Positions 25,084 to 33,495 of a stretch of DNA of 64,000 bases are shown here, piece by piece. The stretch covers positions 1,612,001-1,676,000 of the forward strand of contig NC_015865.1 in the NCBI RefSeq assembly GCF_000221185.1, given 5' to 3'. Under the pieces are notes generated by a model. The model did not search any database and had not been told where the DNA came from. It was given only the letters and a program-made list of their open reading frames with translations. The position numbers and the translations under genes are program-made. Positions within the stretch are counted from its first letter, which is position 1, and every line of letters begins with the position of its first letter. The DNA is from Thermococcus sp. 4557 (GTDB lineage: Archaea > Methanobacteriota_B > Thermococci > Thermococcales > Thermococcaceae).

Positions 25084-26259
25084 ATCGACAGAGCGCTCCG
25101 GGACATCTGGCTCCTCAACTTCTCGACCTTCTTTTTCTTCCTGGGAATAAGCGTAGTCAACCCCATAATATCGCCCTTCGCGATAACCCTCAACGCCACG
25201 CCTTTTCTCGTTGGCCTGGTCGCGGGGGTTGCCTCCGTCGTCTCCCTGTTCTCAAAGCCCATCGGCGGCCTCATAGGGGATAGAGGTTATCGGTTCCAGG
25301 CCATGATGGCCGGCAACGCCCTTGGAATGCTGGCCGGGCTCCTCTACGTAACTTCCGCGTTCCTTGGAAACCTGTGGATATTCGCCTTCGCCAGGGCGAT
25401 CCACGGCTTCTCCATGGGGATATTCTTTCCCTCGAGCCTCTCCACCGCAGTTGACCTCGCACCGGAGGGGCGCGTCGGCGAGACTCTGGGCTGGAGGGGC
25501 ATGATGTTCTCCCTCGGCAACATAATCGGCCCTGCCCTCGGAGGCTATCTCTCCGACATCCTCGGCTTCGTCGGGGCATTCTCCTTCACAGTGGCGTTCT
25601 CCCTCGTTGGCCTCGCCCTCGTAGTCCCGGTCTGGCTCGATGGCAGAAAGGCCGTTGCCAGAAGGGAGGAGAGGCACGAGGACGTCAGCTACTCCGAGCT
25701 CCTCAGGAGCTATTTCGTTGCCGCGTCGCTGGCCCTGTTCTTCTTCTCCTTCTCCTACGCCGGTGTCATAACGTACCTCCCCGCGCTCTACAAGGTGCTG
25801 GGGATGCCCCAGAGCCTGTTCGGCTTCTACATGATGGTCATCGGGATATCGAGCTTCGTAATGAGGCTCGTGGGCGGCAGGAGCGCCGACAGGATGGGTC
25901 CGATTCCGGTCATACGTGCCGGCATGCTCTTCGTTATCCTCGGCTACATAGTGCTGATCCTTTACAGCCTACCTCCCTACTCATACGTCAGCGCACTCCT
26001 CATCGGCGCGGGCTTCGGCCTCTCCGTTCCCGCGATGCAGCTCATGGCCCTTGGAAACCTTCCCGCGAGGATACGGACGATGGGTTCGAGCGTCTACACG
26101 ATGTTCTTCGACCTCGGGATGCTTGGGGGCCAGGTAACCCTCGGCTACGTCGCCGGCATCAGGGGTTACGCCGGGGTCTTTCCGCTGCTCCCGTTCATAG
26201 CGGCCGCATCGCTTATAATAGTCCACGCGCCCCTCATACTCGGAGGTAGGAAAAAATGA
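25084..26259 (+). CDS. MFS transporter with no canonical start codon
   Basis: Major facilitator protein. From 25081 the frame is open and clearly coding: DRALRDIWLLNFSTFFFFLG (first helix), NPIISPFAITLNATPF, a second helix, and MFS motif A GGLIGDRGYR. Yet no ATG, GTG or TTG occurs in frame before 25303, which lies after helix 2, and the in-frame TGA of the asparaginase gene is at 25078-25080. The expected start position is ATC at 25084 (ATC GAC AGA), probably ATG in relatives. Either a non-standard start, a start-loss mutation or a base error explains this; 391 aa if ATC is used. Confidence 0.78.
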   Translation: MDRALRDIWLLNFSTFFFFLGISVVNPIISPFAITLNATPFLVGLVAGVASVVSLFSKPIGGLIGDRGYRFQAMMAGNALGMLAGLLYVTSAFLGNLWIFAFARAIHGFSMGIFFPSSLSTAVDLAPEGRVGETLGWRGMMFSLGNIIGPALGGYLSDILGFVGAFSFTVAFSLVGLALVVPVWLDGRKAVARREERHEDVSYSELLRSYFVAASLALFFFSFSYAGVITYLPALYKVLGMPQSLFGFYMMVIGISSFVMRLVGGRSADRMGPIPVIRAGMLFVILGYIVLILYSLPPYSYVSALLIGAGFGLSVPAMQLMALGNLPARIRTMGSSVYTMFFDLGMLGGQVTLGYVAGIRGYAGVFPLLPFIAAASLIIVHAPLILGGRKK

Positions 26260-27203
26260 AGATTAGGGTCTCCTACGGAACAGCCATAGCCATGGGACTC
26301 GTAAGGGCCAGGATGCTCGCTAGGCCAACCGCCGCGTACCTCATGACGTACCACGACGGCCGCTGCCGCAACAACTGCGCCTTCTGTCCCCAGGCGAGGG
26401 GGAGCAGAGCAGACCTGAAGAAGCTCTCCAGGATAACCTGGCCTGCCTTCGACGTGGAGGACGTTGTTGAGGCCCTCCCTGCGGGCCGCTTCGCGAGGAT
26501 ATGCCTTCAGACGGTTGACTATCCCGGCCTGGTCTCCGACGTCATCGAACTCCTCGACCTTTTCCATCCGCTGGGCCTTCCAATCTCGGTCTCGATAACC
26601 CCCGTGGATAGGGAAACCCTCGAGGAGTTCAAATCGAGGGGGGTTGACTACATCGGTGTCGGCCTCGACGTGGCCAGCGAGAGGCTCTACCCTGGGATAA
26701 AGGACTCCCTCTACTCGTGGGACGAGATGTGGCGTTTCACGAGAGACGTTATCGATGTCTTCGGCGATGGAAAGGCCATCATCCACCTTATAATCGGGCT
26801 CGGAGAGACCGACAGGGAAGCCGTCGAGACCATCTGGAGGGCGTACTCGATGGGTGTCTGGGTTTCCCTCTTCGCCTTCACACCCATAAGGGGAACCCGC
26901 CTTGAGAACGCGAGGCCCCCGAGCCTCGCGAGGTACAGGAGAATCCAGGTGGCGCATTACCTCATAAAGGAGGGGCTTGTCACACCGGAGGATTTCGAGT
27001 TCGATGAGAGCGACTCCCTCATTGGCTTTGGAATCGACAGGGAAAAGCTTGCCGAACTCATTCCACCCGAGGTTTTCGCCACCCACGGCTGCCCCGGCTG
27101 CAACAGGCCGTACTACAATGAAAGACCCAAAAAAGAACCCTACAACTTCCCCGAAAGTCCCGAGAGGGACTACGTGATGCGCGTCCTTGACTCTATCCTC
27201 TGA
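26256..27203 (+). CDS. Radical SAM protein (lipoyl synthase LipS-like)
   Basis: Radical SAM enzyme of 315 aa. Seen: the cluster motif CRNNCAFC (C-x3-C-x2-C) after YLMTYHDGR, a TIM-barrel-type core, and a C-terminal CPGCNRPYYNE that may bind a second cluster with nearby residues. Biotin-synthase-like annotation is common, but the archaeal two-component lipoyl synthase described in T. kodakarensis (LipS1/LipS2) has this general form; assignment to LipS is my inference. ATG overlaps the MFS stop by 4 bp, so it is translated in the same operon. Confidence 0.75.
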   Translation: MKIRVSYGTAIAMGLVRARMLARPTAAYLMTYHDGRCRNNCAFCPQARGSRADLKKLSRITWPAFDVEDVVEALPAGRFARICLQTVDYPGLVSDVIELLDLFHPLGLPISVSITPVDRETLEEFKSRGVDYIGVGLDVASERLYPGIKDSLYSWDEMWRFTRDVIDVFGDGKAIIHLIIGLGETDREAVETIWRAYSMGVWVSLFAFTPIRGTRLENARPPSLARYRRIQVAHYLIKEGLVTPEDFEFDESDSLIGFGIDREKLAELIPPEVFATHGCPGCNRPYYNERPKKEPYNFPESPERDYVMRVLDSIL

Positions 27204-27687
27204 GGAGCTCGATTATCTCGTTGAACTCCTCCAGCGAGAACCGCTCCTCGACCTTTTCTCCCCTCGCTATCCTCACGAGAGTTTGAACGAAGCGGTGGAG
27301 CTCCTCGTCGTCCTTCACCAGGCCCAGCGTAACGTCCATGTCCTCCGCTATCTCACCGAGCCGGTTCTCCTCCTTCATTATGAACAGGACGTCCCCGAGC
27401 CTCTTTATCCCGAGCCGGTAGAGGTCTTCGTTGGGCGCGCGGCCTATTCCGCGCACCGCGCACTTCACGGCTCCCCTGTAGTTGTCCTCCTGAAGGAAAA
27501 TCTCCGCGAGTCTGAAGCAGGCCTCGAAGTAGAACTCCGGCTCCTCGTCCCTCGCCAGCTCCATTATCTCGTCCAGCTTCCTCTTGGCCCTCCCGAGGTC
27601 CTTGGCGTTCTCCGCCTCTATGGCCTCCCGGAAGAGCCTCATAATCCTCTCGCGCCGGTTCAGCGGTTCGTATGCTATCACCATCAT
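27193..27687 (-). CDS. TPR-like helical protein
   Basis: Conserved hypothetical of 164 aa, all helical, with repeats resembling tetratricopeptide units (EAENAKDLGRAKRKLDEIME, then FRLAEIFLQEDNYRGAVKCA). TPR proteins usually mediate protein-protein contacts; no catalytic motif is present. Its ATG overlaps the rio2 stop (GGATGATG) so it is cotranscribed with that kinase gene and may assist ribosome assembly, which is only inference. It ends overlapping the convergent radical SAM gene by 11 bp. Confidence 0.75.
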   Translation of the reverse strand: MMVIAYEPLNRRERIMRLFREAIEAENAKDLGRAKRKLDEIMELARDEEPEFYFEACFRLAEIFLQEDNYRGAVKCAVRGIGRAPNEDLYRLGIKRLGDVLFIMKEENRLGEIAEDMDVTLGLVKDDEELHRFVQTLVRIARGEKVEERFSLEEFNEIIELLRG

Positions 27688-28613
27688 CCCTCACCCCTGC
27701 TCTCGAGCCAGGCCTTCTCAAATTCCGGCCAGACGTCCTCAAACCTCTTCTCCACACGCCACCGTCTCCGGAATGCGTTCAGCACCACCCGCAGGTCCCT
27801 CTTCAGAAGTTCATAGCTCTCCGGGTGGGCGGTGGTTATGTGCTGGGCCCAGTCGATTATGAGTATCTCGCCCTCGTCGTGGGTCAGAACCACGTTGAAC
27901 TCGCTCATGTCAGAGTGGACGATGCCGAAGCGGACTATCTTGAGGTACTCCTCTAGGACCCGGTCGAGTATCTCTTTCGCCTCTTCCCGCGTCAGGTCCG
28001 TGTCGCGAAGCTCCGCCAGCTCTGTTCCTTCTATGAACTCCATGACGACCACGTGCCTGTTCCATGCTACCGGCCTCGGCACCCGGGCTATCGGGCTCAG
28101 CAGGGTCAGCGCCTCGTACTCCTTCTTCGCGATGAGCCTTGAGATGTAGAGCCAGCTCGTGTGGCGCTTATCCTGGAAGACGTGGCCGTGGTAGCCTGCC
28201 CTCCGCGATGCGGTTCTTCCACCGATGCGGTTGAACTTGACGGCGACCTTTTCACCCGAAGGGGTCATTCCGATGTAAACGTCGGCGTCCTTTCCCACGC
28301 CCACATGGGCGGGGTTTATCGCCTCGATAACGCCCTTCTTTGCCAGCGCCCTTATGGCGAGGACGTCGTAGCCGTGTATAGTGAGCTGGTATCCTATGTA
28401 GCCTATGTCGCTCCTCCTGGCCACGAGCCCCCAGTCGTCAAGCTTCCCTAGCCTGAACGAGGCGGTCTCGATGTCCGTTCTCGTGAAGCGCGCGATGTCC
28501 TCCAGCGGCACCCAGCGGTGGTGCCGCATGTTCAGCTCTACCCCTCTGAGTATCCTGAAGTCGAGGTCCCGCAGGTTGGGATAGGCCTCCAGTGCCAGCA
28601 GCTTGCTCACCAT
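27684..28613 (-). CDS. rio2: RIO2 serine protein kinase
   Basis: Atypical kinase/ATPase of 309 aa that acts in small-ribosomal-subunit maturation. Seen: the RIO2-specific winged-helix N-terminal domain (residues 1-90, including MRHHRWVPLEDIARFTR), the P-loop-like GVGKDADVYIG near 105, catalytic HSDMSEFNV, and the metal-binding IIDWAQ replacing DFG. Length and start match archaeal Rio2. Located upstream of and overlapping the TPR-like gene. Confidence 0.95.
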   Translation of the reverse strand: MVSKLLALEAYPNLRDLDFRILRGVELNMRHHRWVPLEDIARFTRTDIETASFRLGKLDDWGLVARRSDIGYIGYQLTIHGYDVLAIRALAKKGVIEAINPAHVGVGKDADVYIGMTPSGEKVAVKFNRIGGRTASRRAGYHGHVFQDKRHTSWLYISRLIAKKEYEALTLLSPIARVPRPVAWNRHVVVMEFIEGTELAELRDTDLTREEAKEILDRVLEEYLKIVRFGIVHSDMSEFNVVLTHDEGEILIIDWAQHITTAHPESYELLKRDLRVVLNAFRRRWRVEKRFEDVWPEFEKAWLESRGEG

Positions 28614-28655
28614 CTTTCTTCCCTAAAGTCGGTTCCCGGCTGGCATTTATAAACG

Positions 28656-29207
28656 TTAGTTGCTCTGGGAGCAGAAGTTGTAGATGAAATGTACTCTTCC
28701 GGAGTATCTTTGTAGTCCATCTCTTAGATGAAGTTCTACACTGGCTTCAACTGGGTGGGTGAAATCACAAATTGGTGCAATTGAATATTCAAGTGTAATC
28801 GTTCCTTCTCCTAGAATGCCTAAGTCGTTGAGTTCCACCACGTTGATTGTGAGGTGGTCTTCGAACTGCTTTTCCATCCTAATGTTTTTCCATGGACCTC
28901 CCTTTGGGAAGAGGAAATATACCGTTCCATCTCCGGGACTTTTGACGATCACTTTAATAGAAGTTATCGCTGTATCTTCCGAATGGGAGATCGAGATAAG
29001 AACATGCCCGTTCATCTCTGCTATGGTGCTGACGTGAGCGATATCGTCTTCATTATAATAGAGCAATTTGGTTGTCCGATTGCCGAACTCTACCAGTTCA
29101 CTTGAGTTTCCTTTAGTGGTCAGTTCTCTTGGAGCTATCAGATACAGAATCCCAATTATGACCACTGCAATGATCCCAATAGTTAGGAAGAGTTCCTTCT
29201 TTGTCAT
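28656..29207 (-). CDS. Membrane-anchored hypothetical protein
   Basis: Unrecognised 183-aa protein with one N-terminal hydrophobic helix (LFLTIGIIAVVIIGILYLIA, residues 6-25), then an extracellular beta-rich domain with possible N-glycosylation sites (NSSE, NRTT). Two Cys (in APICDF and YNFCSQ) could form a disulfide outside the cell. The base composition is noticeably AT-richer than the neighbouring rio2 and MFS genes, which suggests recent acquisition or relaxed selection. No family is recognised. Confidence 0.65.
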   Translation of the reverse strand: MTKKELFLTIGIIAVVIIGILYLIAPRELTTKGNSSELVEFGNRTTKLLYYNEDDIAHVSTIAEMNGHVLISISHSEDTAITSIKVIVKSPGDGTVYFLFPKGGPWKNIRMEKQFEDHLTINVVELNDLGILGEGTITLEYSIAPICDFTHPVEASVELHLRDGLQRYSGRVHFIYNFCSQSN

Positions 29208-29291
29208 AACTACCCATAAATTACTACCTATAATTGTTCTTAAGCTTTTGGACAGACAGTTTTTTAAACGTTCAGCCGTCTATCGAAGAGC

Positions 29292-30425
29292 ATGAGGAAG
29301 AAGCTCCTTGCCCTCGTGAGCCTCGGCTGGATATTCAACTACGCCCACAGGATGGCGATCCCTCCCCTCATCCCCATGATAAAGGCCGAGCTGGGAATAA
29401 ACAACGCCGAGGCCGGGCTTCTGATGACCGCCCTTCTCCTGCCCTACGCCCTTGTCCAGGTCCCTGCCGGCTACTTCGGCGACAGAATCGGCAGAAAACG
29501 TCTCCTCACCCTCAGCATAATCGGCTACTCGCTCTCTTCGGCCCTCATAATCTTTGCCCGGGGTTACTGGGACCTCCTAGCTATCCGGGCTGTCTATGGA
29601 ATCTTCTCCGGCCTGTACTACGCCCCCGCAACTGCCCTGATAAGCGAGGTCTATTGTGAGAGGAAGGGCTCCGCGCTGGGTGTCTTCATGGTCGGCCCGC
29701 CCGTCGGCAGCGGGATAGCGCCTCTGATAGTTGTCCCCATAGCGGTGAACCTCGAGTGGCGCTACGCCTTTCTGGTGCTCTCCGCGCTGAGCACGATGAT
29801 CGGAATCGCACTGGTCCTTGCCGTCAGAGGCGAGGTGTCCAGACCCTCCAGGGTTACGTTCTCCATCCCGCGGAACGTTTTCCTCCTCAGTGCGGCGAAC
29901 TTCATAGTCCTAGCCGCCTTCTTTGGTCTCCTCACGTTCCTCGTGTCCTTCCTGGTGAACTCGGGGGTCTCCCTTGAAACTGCGTCCCTGCTGTTCTCCC
30001 TTCTCTCGGTTATCGGAATCGCTGGCTCTCTCGTTGGAGGCGGACTGTACGACAGGATTGGAGGGCGCAGCGTGGCGGTGGTCTTCGGCCTCAACGCCCT
30101 CCTCACGCTCCTCCTGGCCGTGACGGCGTCTCCCTGGGTTATCATTCCTCTGGGCATCATATTTTACTCGGTCGGCTCCATAGTCACCGCCTACACCTCT
30201 GAAAAGGCCACCGGGGAGAACCTCGGTTCTGTCATGGGCTTCGTCAACATGGTGGGCTTCTTTGGGGCCACGGTGGGGCCTTATCTCGTCGGTCTCCTGA
30301 TAGATCACTTCGGCTACGAGAAGGCTTTCCTGTCGATACCAGCTATGTACATGCTGGCGTGGACGGTCATAAAGCTGGAGGAGGGTATGGAAGGAAGAAA
30401 AGGGGGGCGGCTCAGCCGTACATGA
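29292..30425 (+). CDS. MFS transporter
   Basis: Major facilitator superfamily protein of 377 aa with 12 helices. Seen: N-terminal [20 protein letters not shown], motif [14 protein letters not shown], and a second motif-A-like loop [15 protein letters not shown] in the second half. The substrate is not evident; the arrangement resembles oxalate/formate or nitrate-type carriers only loosely. The 3' end overlaps the convergent pan gene by 14 bp. An AT-rich promoter with TTTTTTAAACG lies at about 29262. Confidence 0.86.
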   Translation: MRKKLLALVSLGWIFNYAHRMAIPPLIPMIKAELGINNAEAGLLMTALLLPYALVQVPAGYFGDRIGRKRLLTLSIIGYSLSSALIIFARGYWDLLAIRAVYGIFSGLYYAPATALISEVYCERKGSALGVFMVGPPVGSGIAPLIVVPIAVNLEWRYAFLVLSALSTMIGIALVLAVRGEVSRPSRVTFSIPRNVFLLSAANFIVLAAFFGLLTFLVSFLVNSGVSLETASLLFSLLSVIGIAGSLVGGGLYDRIGGRSVAVVFGLNALLTLLLAVTASPWVIIPLGIIFYSVGSIVTAYTSEKATGENLGSVMGFVNMVGFFGATVGPYLVGLLIDHFGYEKAFLSIPAMYMLAWTVIKLEEGMEGRKGGRLSRT

Positions 30426-31608
30426 CTTCGTGCATCGCTATCTGCTGGGCGAGCCTCTGCTCCGCGCCGAAGACCTTCTCGATGGCCTTCATGAAGTCCT
30501 CCTGTGTGACGTACTCGCGCCTCGCCCTTATGGCGAACATTCCTGCCTCGGTCGCTATGGCCTTGAGGTCCGCACCGCTGGCTCCCTCCGTCATCTCCGC
30601 GATTACGCGCAGGTCGACGTCCTTGAGGTTCATCTTCCTCGTGTGCACCTTGATTATCTCCAGCCTGCCGCGGAAGTCCGGGAGCGGGACCTCTATGAGT
30701 CTGTCGAACCTGCCGGGTCTCAGCAGAGCTGGATCGAGGATGTCCGGCCTGTTTGTGGCGGCGATTATCTTGACGTTGCCCCTCGGGTCGAAGCCGTCCA
30801 TCTCCGCCAGGAGCTGCATGAGGGTTCTGTTGACTTCTCTCTCGCCGCCCGTGGTTTCGTCCATTCTCTTCGCCCCTATTGCATCTATCTCGTCTATGAA
30901 GATTATGGTCGGGGCCTTCTCCTTGGCGAGCTCAAACAGCTCGTGGACGAGTCTGGCGCCCTCCCCTATAAACTTCCTCACGAGTTCGCTGCCAACGACG
31001 CGGATGAAGGTCGCGTTGGCCTCGTGGGCCAGGGCCTTGGCCATGAGGGTCTTTCCGCAGCCGGGCGGACCGTAGAGGAGAACCCCCTTCGGCGGCTCGA
31101 TTCCGACCTTCTCGAAGAGCTCCGGGTGCCTGAGCGGAAGCTCTATCGCCTCCCTGAGCTCCTGAAGCTGTTTCTCCAGGCCGCCGATGTCCTTGTAACT
31201 GACGGTCGGTCTCTCGATGACCTCGAATCCGAGGACGCTCGGGTCCTTCTCGCTGGGAAGGAGCTCCACGACGGCCATCGTCCTCTGGTCTAGGGCCACC
31301 CTGGAACCCGGCTTGAGGTTCTCGCGCTCGATCCATGGCGCTATCCTGACGACAAAGCGCGGTCCGTTGAAGTTCTGGACTATCGCCCTGTCCTCGTCGA
31401 GCAGTTCGAGAAGCGTCCCCGCGAAGGCAGGGGGCTGTCTGAGCCTGGACATCTCCATTCTCAGGCGGGAAAGCTCTCTCTCCAGCCTCTCCTTGTCGGC
31501 TTCCAGGGTTCTCACCTGGAGCTCAAGCTGCCTTATGCGTCTCTTCAGATATATGACGTAATCATCGTACTCGTCCGTTGGTTTGATATCGACGTTTTCA
31601 ACGCTCAT
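30412..31608 (-). CDS. pan: Proteasome-activating nucleotidase PAN
   Basis: Hexameric AAA+ ATPase (398 aa) that unfolds proteins and feeds the archaeal 20S proteasome; related to eukaryotic Rpt1-6. Seen: an N-terminal coiled coil (residues about 18-60), an OB-type domain, Walker A GPPGCGKT near 180-187, Walker [10 protein letters not shown] near 231-239, the second region of homology with [17 protein letters not shown], and a C-terminal hydrophobic-Tyr-x end (MYG) that docks into the proteasome pockets. It has its own promoter with a strong TATA box upstream. Confidence 0.97.
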   Translation of the reverse strand: MSVENVDIKPTDEYDDYVIYLKRRIRQLELQVRTLEADKERLERELSRLRMEMSRLRQPPAFAGTLLELLDEDRAIVQNFNGPRFVVRIAPWIERENLKPGSRVALDQRTMAVVELLPSEKDPSVLGFEVIERPTVSYKDIGGLEKQLQELREAIELPLRHPELFEKVGIEPPKGVLLYGPPGCGKTLMAKALAHEANATFIRVVGSELVRKFIGEGARLVHELFELAKEKAPTIIFIDEIDAIGAKRMDETTGGEREVNRTLMQLLAEMDGFDPRGNVKIIAATNRPDILDPALLRPGRFDRLIEVPLPDFRGRLEIIKVHTRKMNLKDVDLRVIAEMTEGASGADLKAIATEAGMFAIRARREYVTQEDFMKAIEKVFGAEQRLAQQIAMHEVMYG

Positions 31609-31686
31609 AACCTTTCACCTCTCACAATTAAGGTTTCTGTAGAAGGGTCTTTTTAACTCTATCCTTCCTCAGAAGGTTGGCGGGAC

Positions 31687-31700
31687 GATTTATATACTTT
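31687..31700 (-). promoter_or_regulatory. pan: TATA box of pan
   Basis: On the minus strand AAAGTATATAAATCG includes a good archaeal TATA box, about 80 bp before the pan start at 31608. The gap to the divergent cas6-like gene (31609-31824) otherwise holds AT-rich sequence (CTTATTAACTTTAAACG near 31770 for the opposite direction). Confidence 0.6.
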
Positions 31701-31824
31701 TGGTACCAAACGTGCGGATTCTCCAAACATCTCTTTGAAGTAATCTCCCGTTGGTTTAATCTGCGAAATTCTTATTAACTTTAAACGCGAAGTATAGAAA
31801 GGTTATATCAAGGGGTGGGTTGTA

Positions 31825-32574
31825 ATGAGGGTGGAGATAAAGTTCAGGCCCGCAGAGGAGGGCACGATTCTGCCGTTTAACTACAATTATGACGTTTACA
31901 CTCAGTTAGTGGCCAAAATGGCCATAGTCTCCCCTGAAATAGCCAGGGAAGCTGAAGTGAGCCATGTTGACTACTTCACGTTCTCCCGCATAATGGTGCG
32001 GAAGCGCGAGCTCATCCCTGACAGGGGCATTAGGGTTCTCTCGGACGACGTCTCGCTCTACATCTCGTCCTCCTCGAACGAGCTGATAAAGGCGGTCGTC
32101 GAGGGCTTCATAGACAGCCCCGTTCTGCAGATAGGGGACGCTACCTTCATCGCCGATGACATAAAGGTTCTCAAGGAACCCAGGATAAAGGAAAGCGCCC
32201 TGTTCTCGACGCTGAGCCCGATAATGGTCAGGACGGTTAAGCTGAGCGGCAACAGGATGAAGATATGGGACCTCTACCCCAACGAGGAGAGCTTCTTCGA
32301 CAAGCTCCGCAAGGTAATGCTCATGCGCTATTCCGCCATAATGGGGGAGATGCCCGAGGAGAGGGACTTCTCAATAGACGTCGTCAAGTTCAAGCCCGTC
32401 AGGATACTCGTTAAGGATACATACTACCGCGGCTCGCTCATGATATTCCGCTACACCGGCTCCTCCGAGATTGCCCGCTTCGGCTATGAGAACGGTTTTG
32501 GGGAAAAAACAAGGTACGGCTTCGGAATGGTCAAAGTGATAGATGAAGAGCAAGAACCAGAAGCCCGAGAATGA
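31825..32574 (+). CDS. cas6: Cas6 family CRISPR RNA endoribonuclease
   Basis: Tandem-ferredoxin-fold Cas6 of 249 aa, which in other systems cuts CRISPR precursor RNA. Seen: N-terminal RVEIKFRPAEEGTILPFNYN, LSPIMVRTV in the middle, and the glycine-rich C-terminus GYENGFGEKTRYGFGMVKV, closely matching P. furiosus Cas6. A His at residue 47 (EVSHVDYFTF) fits the catalytic His46, but the equivalent of Tyr31 appears replaced. No other cas gene and no repeat array is present in the window, so it is a stand-alone copy that must act on arrays elsewhere, or is a non-catalytic homologue. Confidence 0.88.
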   Translation: MRVEIKFRPAEEGTILPFNYNYDVYTQLVAKMAIVSPEIAREAEVSHVDYFTFSRIMVRKRELIPDRGIRVLSDDVSLYISSSSNELIKAVVEGFIDSPVLQIGDATFIADDIKVLKEPRIKESALFSTLSPIMVRTVKLSGNRMKIWDLYPNEESFFDKLRKVMLMRYSAIMGEMPEERDFSIDVVKFKPVRILVKDTYYRGSLMIFRYTGSSEIARFGYENGFGEKTRYGFGMVKVIDEEQEPEARE

Positions 32575-33442
32575 ACTCTATCCCCCAGACTATCGCGACG
32601 AGCCTCGGTTCGTTCACCCTTACCGTTCTCATTATCGTTCCCAGGAAGCTGGGGTACGGCGGTGCCCTCAGCGTCCCGTCGGGCAGTACTTCCGTTCTTC
32701 CGCGTTTTCTGACCCCGAACCTGACCCCAACGGCCTTTATCACGAAGTCCAGAAAGTGCGGGACGAGGAGTATCGCCGCGTAAAGTTCGACCTTTCCGAG
32801 TATTCCGACGAGCCCAATCAGCGCGCCCATGCTCAGCGTTCCCGTATCGCCGGGAAAGACCCTCGCGGGGTAGCGGTTCCACCACAGGAACCCCAGGGCG
32901 GCGCCGAGTCCTGCCAGCGCCAGACCCCTTGCCGGTCCGTCGGTTACCGCGGCCAGAAACCCCAGGGCCACGGCGGAGGTTCCAATCTCAAGGCCGTTGA
33001 AGCCGGCCAGCAGGTTCACCAGGTTTGCCGAGCCCGTAACGAAAAGCAGTGCGAAGACCGGGTAGAGGATTCCAAGATCGATGGTGTGGCCGAGGATGTC
33101 TATCCGCGAAGATACCCCGAAGAACGCAGTCGGAACCGCGACCAGGAGGGAGAGGACCACCTTGTGGGACTGTTTGAGCGCCGTCAGGTCGTCCACGATT
33201 CCAACTACTCCGAAGAGCAGGAATACAAGGAGGGCCCGGGCGGTTTCGGGATCGAGGGACGGTGCCAGCGCCAGGGGGATGGCAGCGAGGAGCGCCAGTC
33301 CGCCCATCTCGGCAACCTCTGGCCGGTCGAGCTTGTGTATGTCCCTTCCGATGATGCCCGCTCGCTTCAATCTCCCCGCGAGGTAAGGGGTGAGGATGAG
33401 CGTCAGGGTTAAACCTATAAGCGGAGCAGCCTCTATCATATT
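32531..33442 (-). CDS. GPT-family polyprenyl-phosphate GlcNAc/HexNAc-1-phosphate transferase
   Basis: Membrane enzyme of 303 aa of the MraY/WecA/Alg7 family, which transfers a sugar-1-phosphate from a UDP-sugar to a lipid phosphate to begin N-glycan assembly (AglH-like). Seen: about ten hydrophobic helices, HKLDRPEVAEMGGLALL, the Mg-binding GIVDDLTALKQ, NLAGFNG-like LLAGFNGLE, and FPGDTGTLS. ATG at 33442 (MIEAAPLIGL) is chosen over longer, Arg-rich starts. It overlaps the 3' end of cas6 by 44 bp head-to-tail, an unusually long convergent overlap. Confidence 0.88.
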   Translation of the reverse strand, partial: NMIEAAPLIGLTLTLILTPYLAGRLKRAGIIGRDIHKLDRPEVAEMGGLALLAAIPLALAPSLDPETARALLVFLLFGVVGIVDDLTALKQSHKVVLSLLVAVPTAFFGVSSRIDILGHTIDLGILYPVFALLFVTGSANLVNLLAGFNGLEIGTSAVALGFLAAVTDGPARGLALAGLGAALGFLWWNRYPARVFPGDTGTLSMGALIGLVGILGKVELYAAILLVPHFLDFVIKAVGVRFGVRKRGRTEVLPDGTLRAPPYPSFLGTIMRTVRVNEPRLVAIVWGIEFILGLLVLALHLSL

Positions 33443-33495
33443 CAGGCACCCCTTGCTTGTAGGAACGCCCAAAAATAAACCCTTCGGTGGACGGC

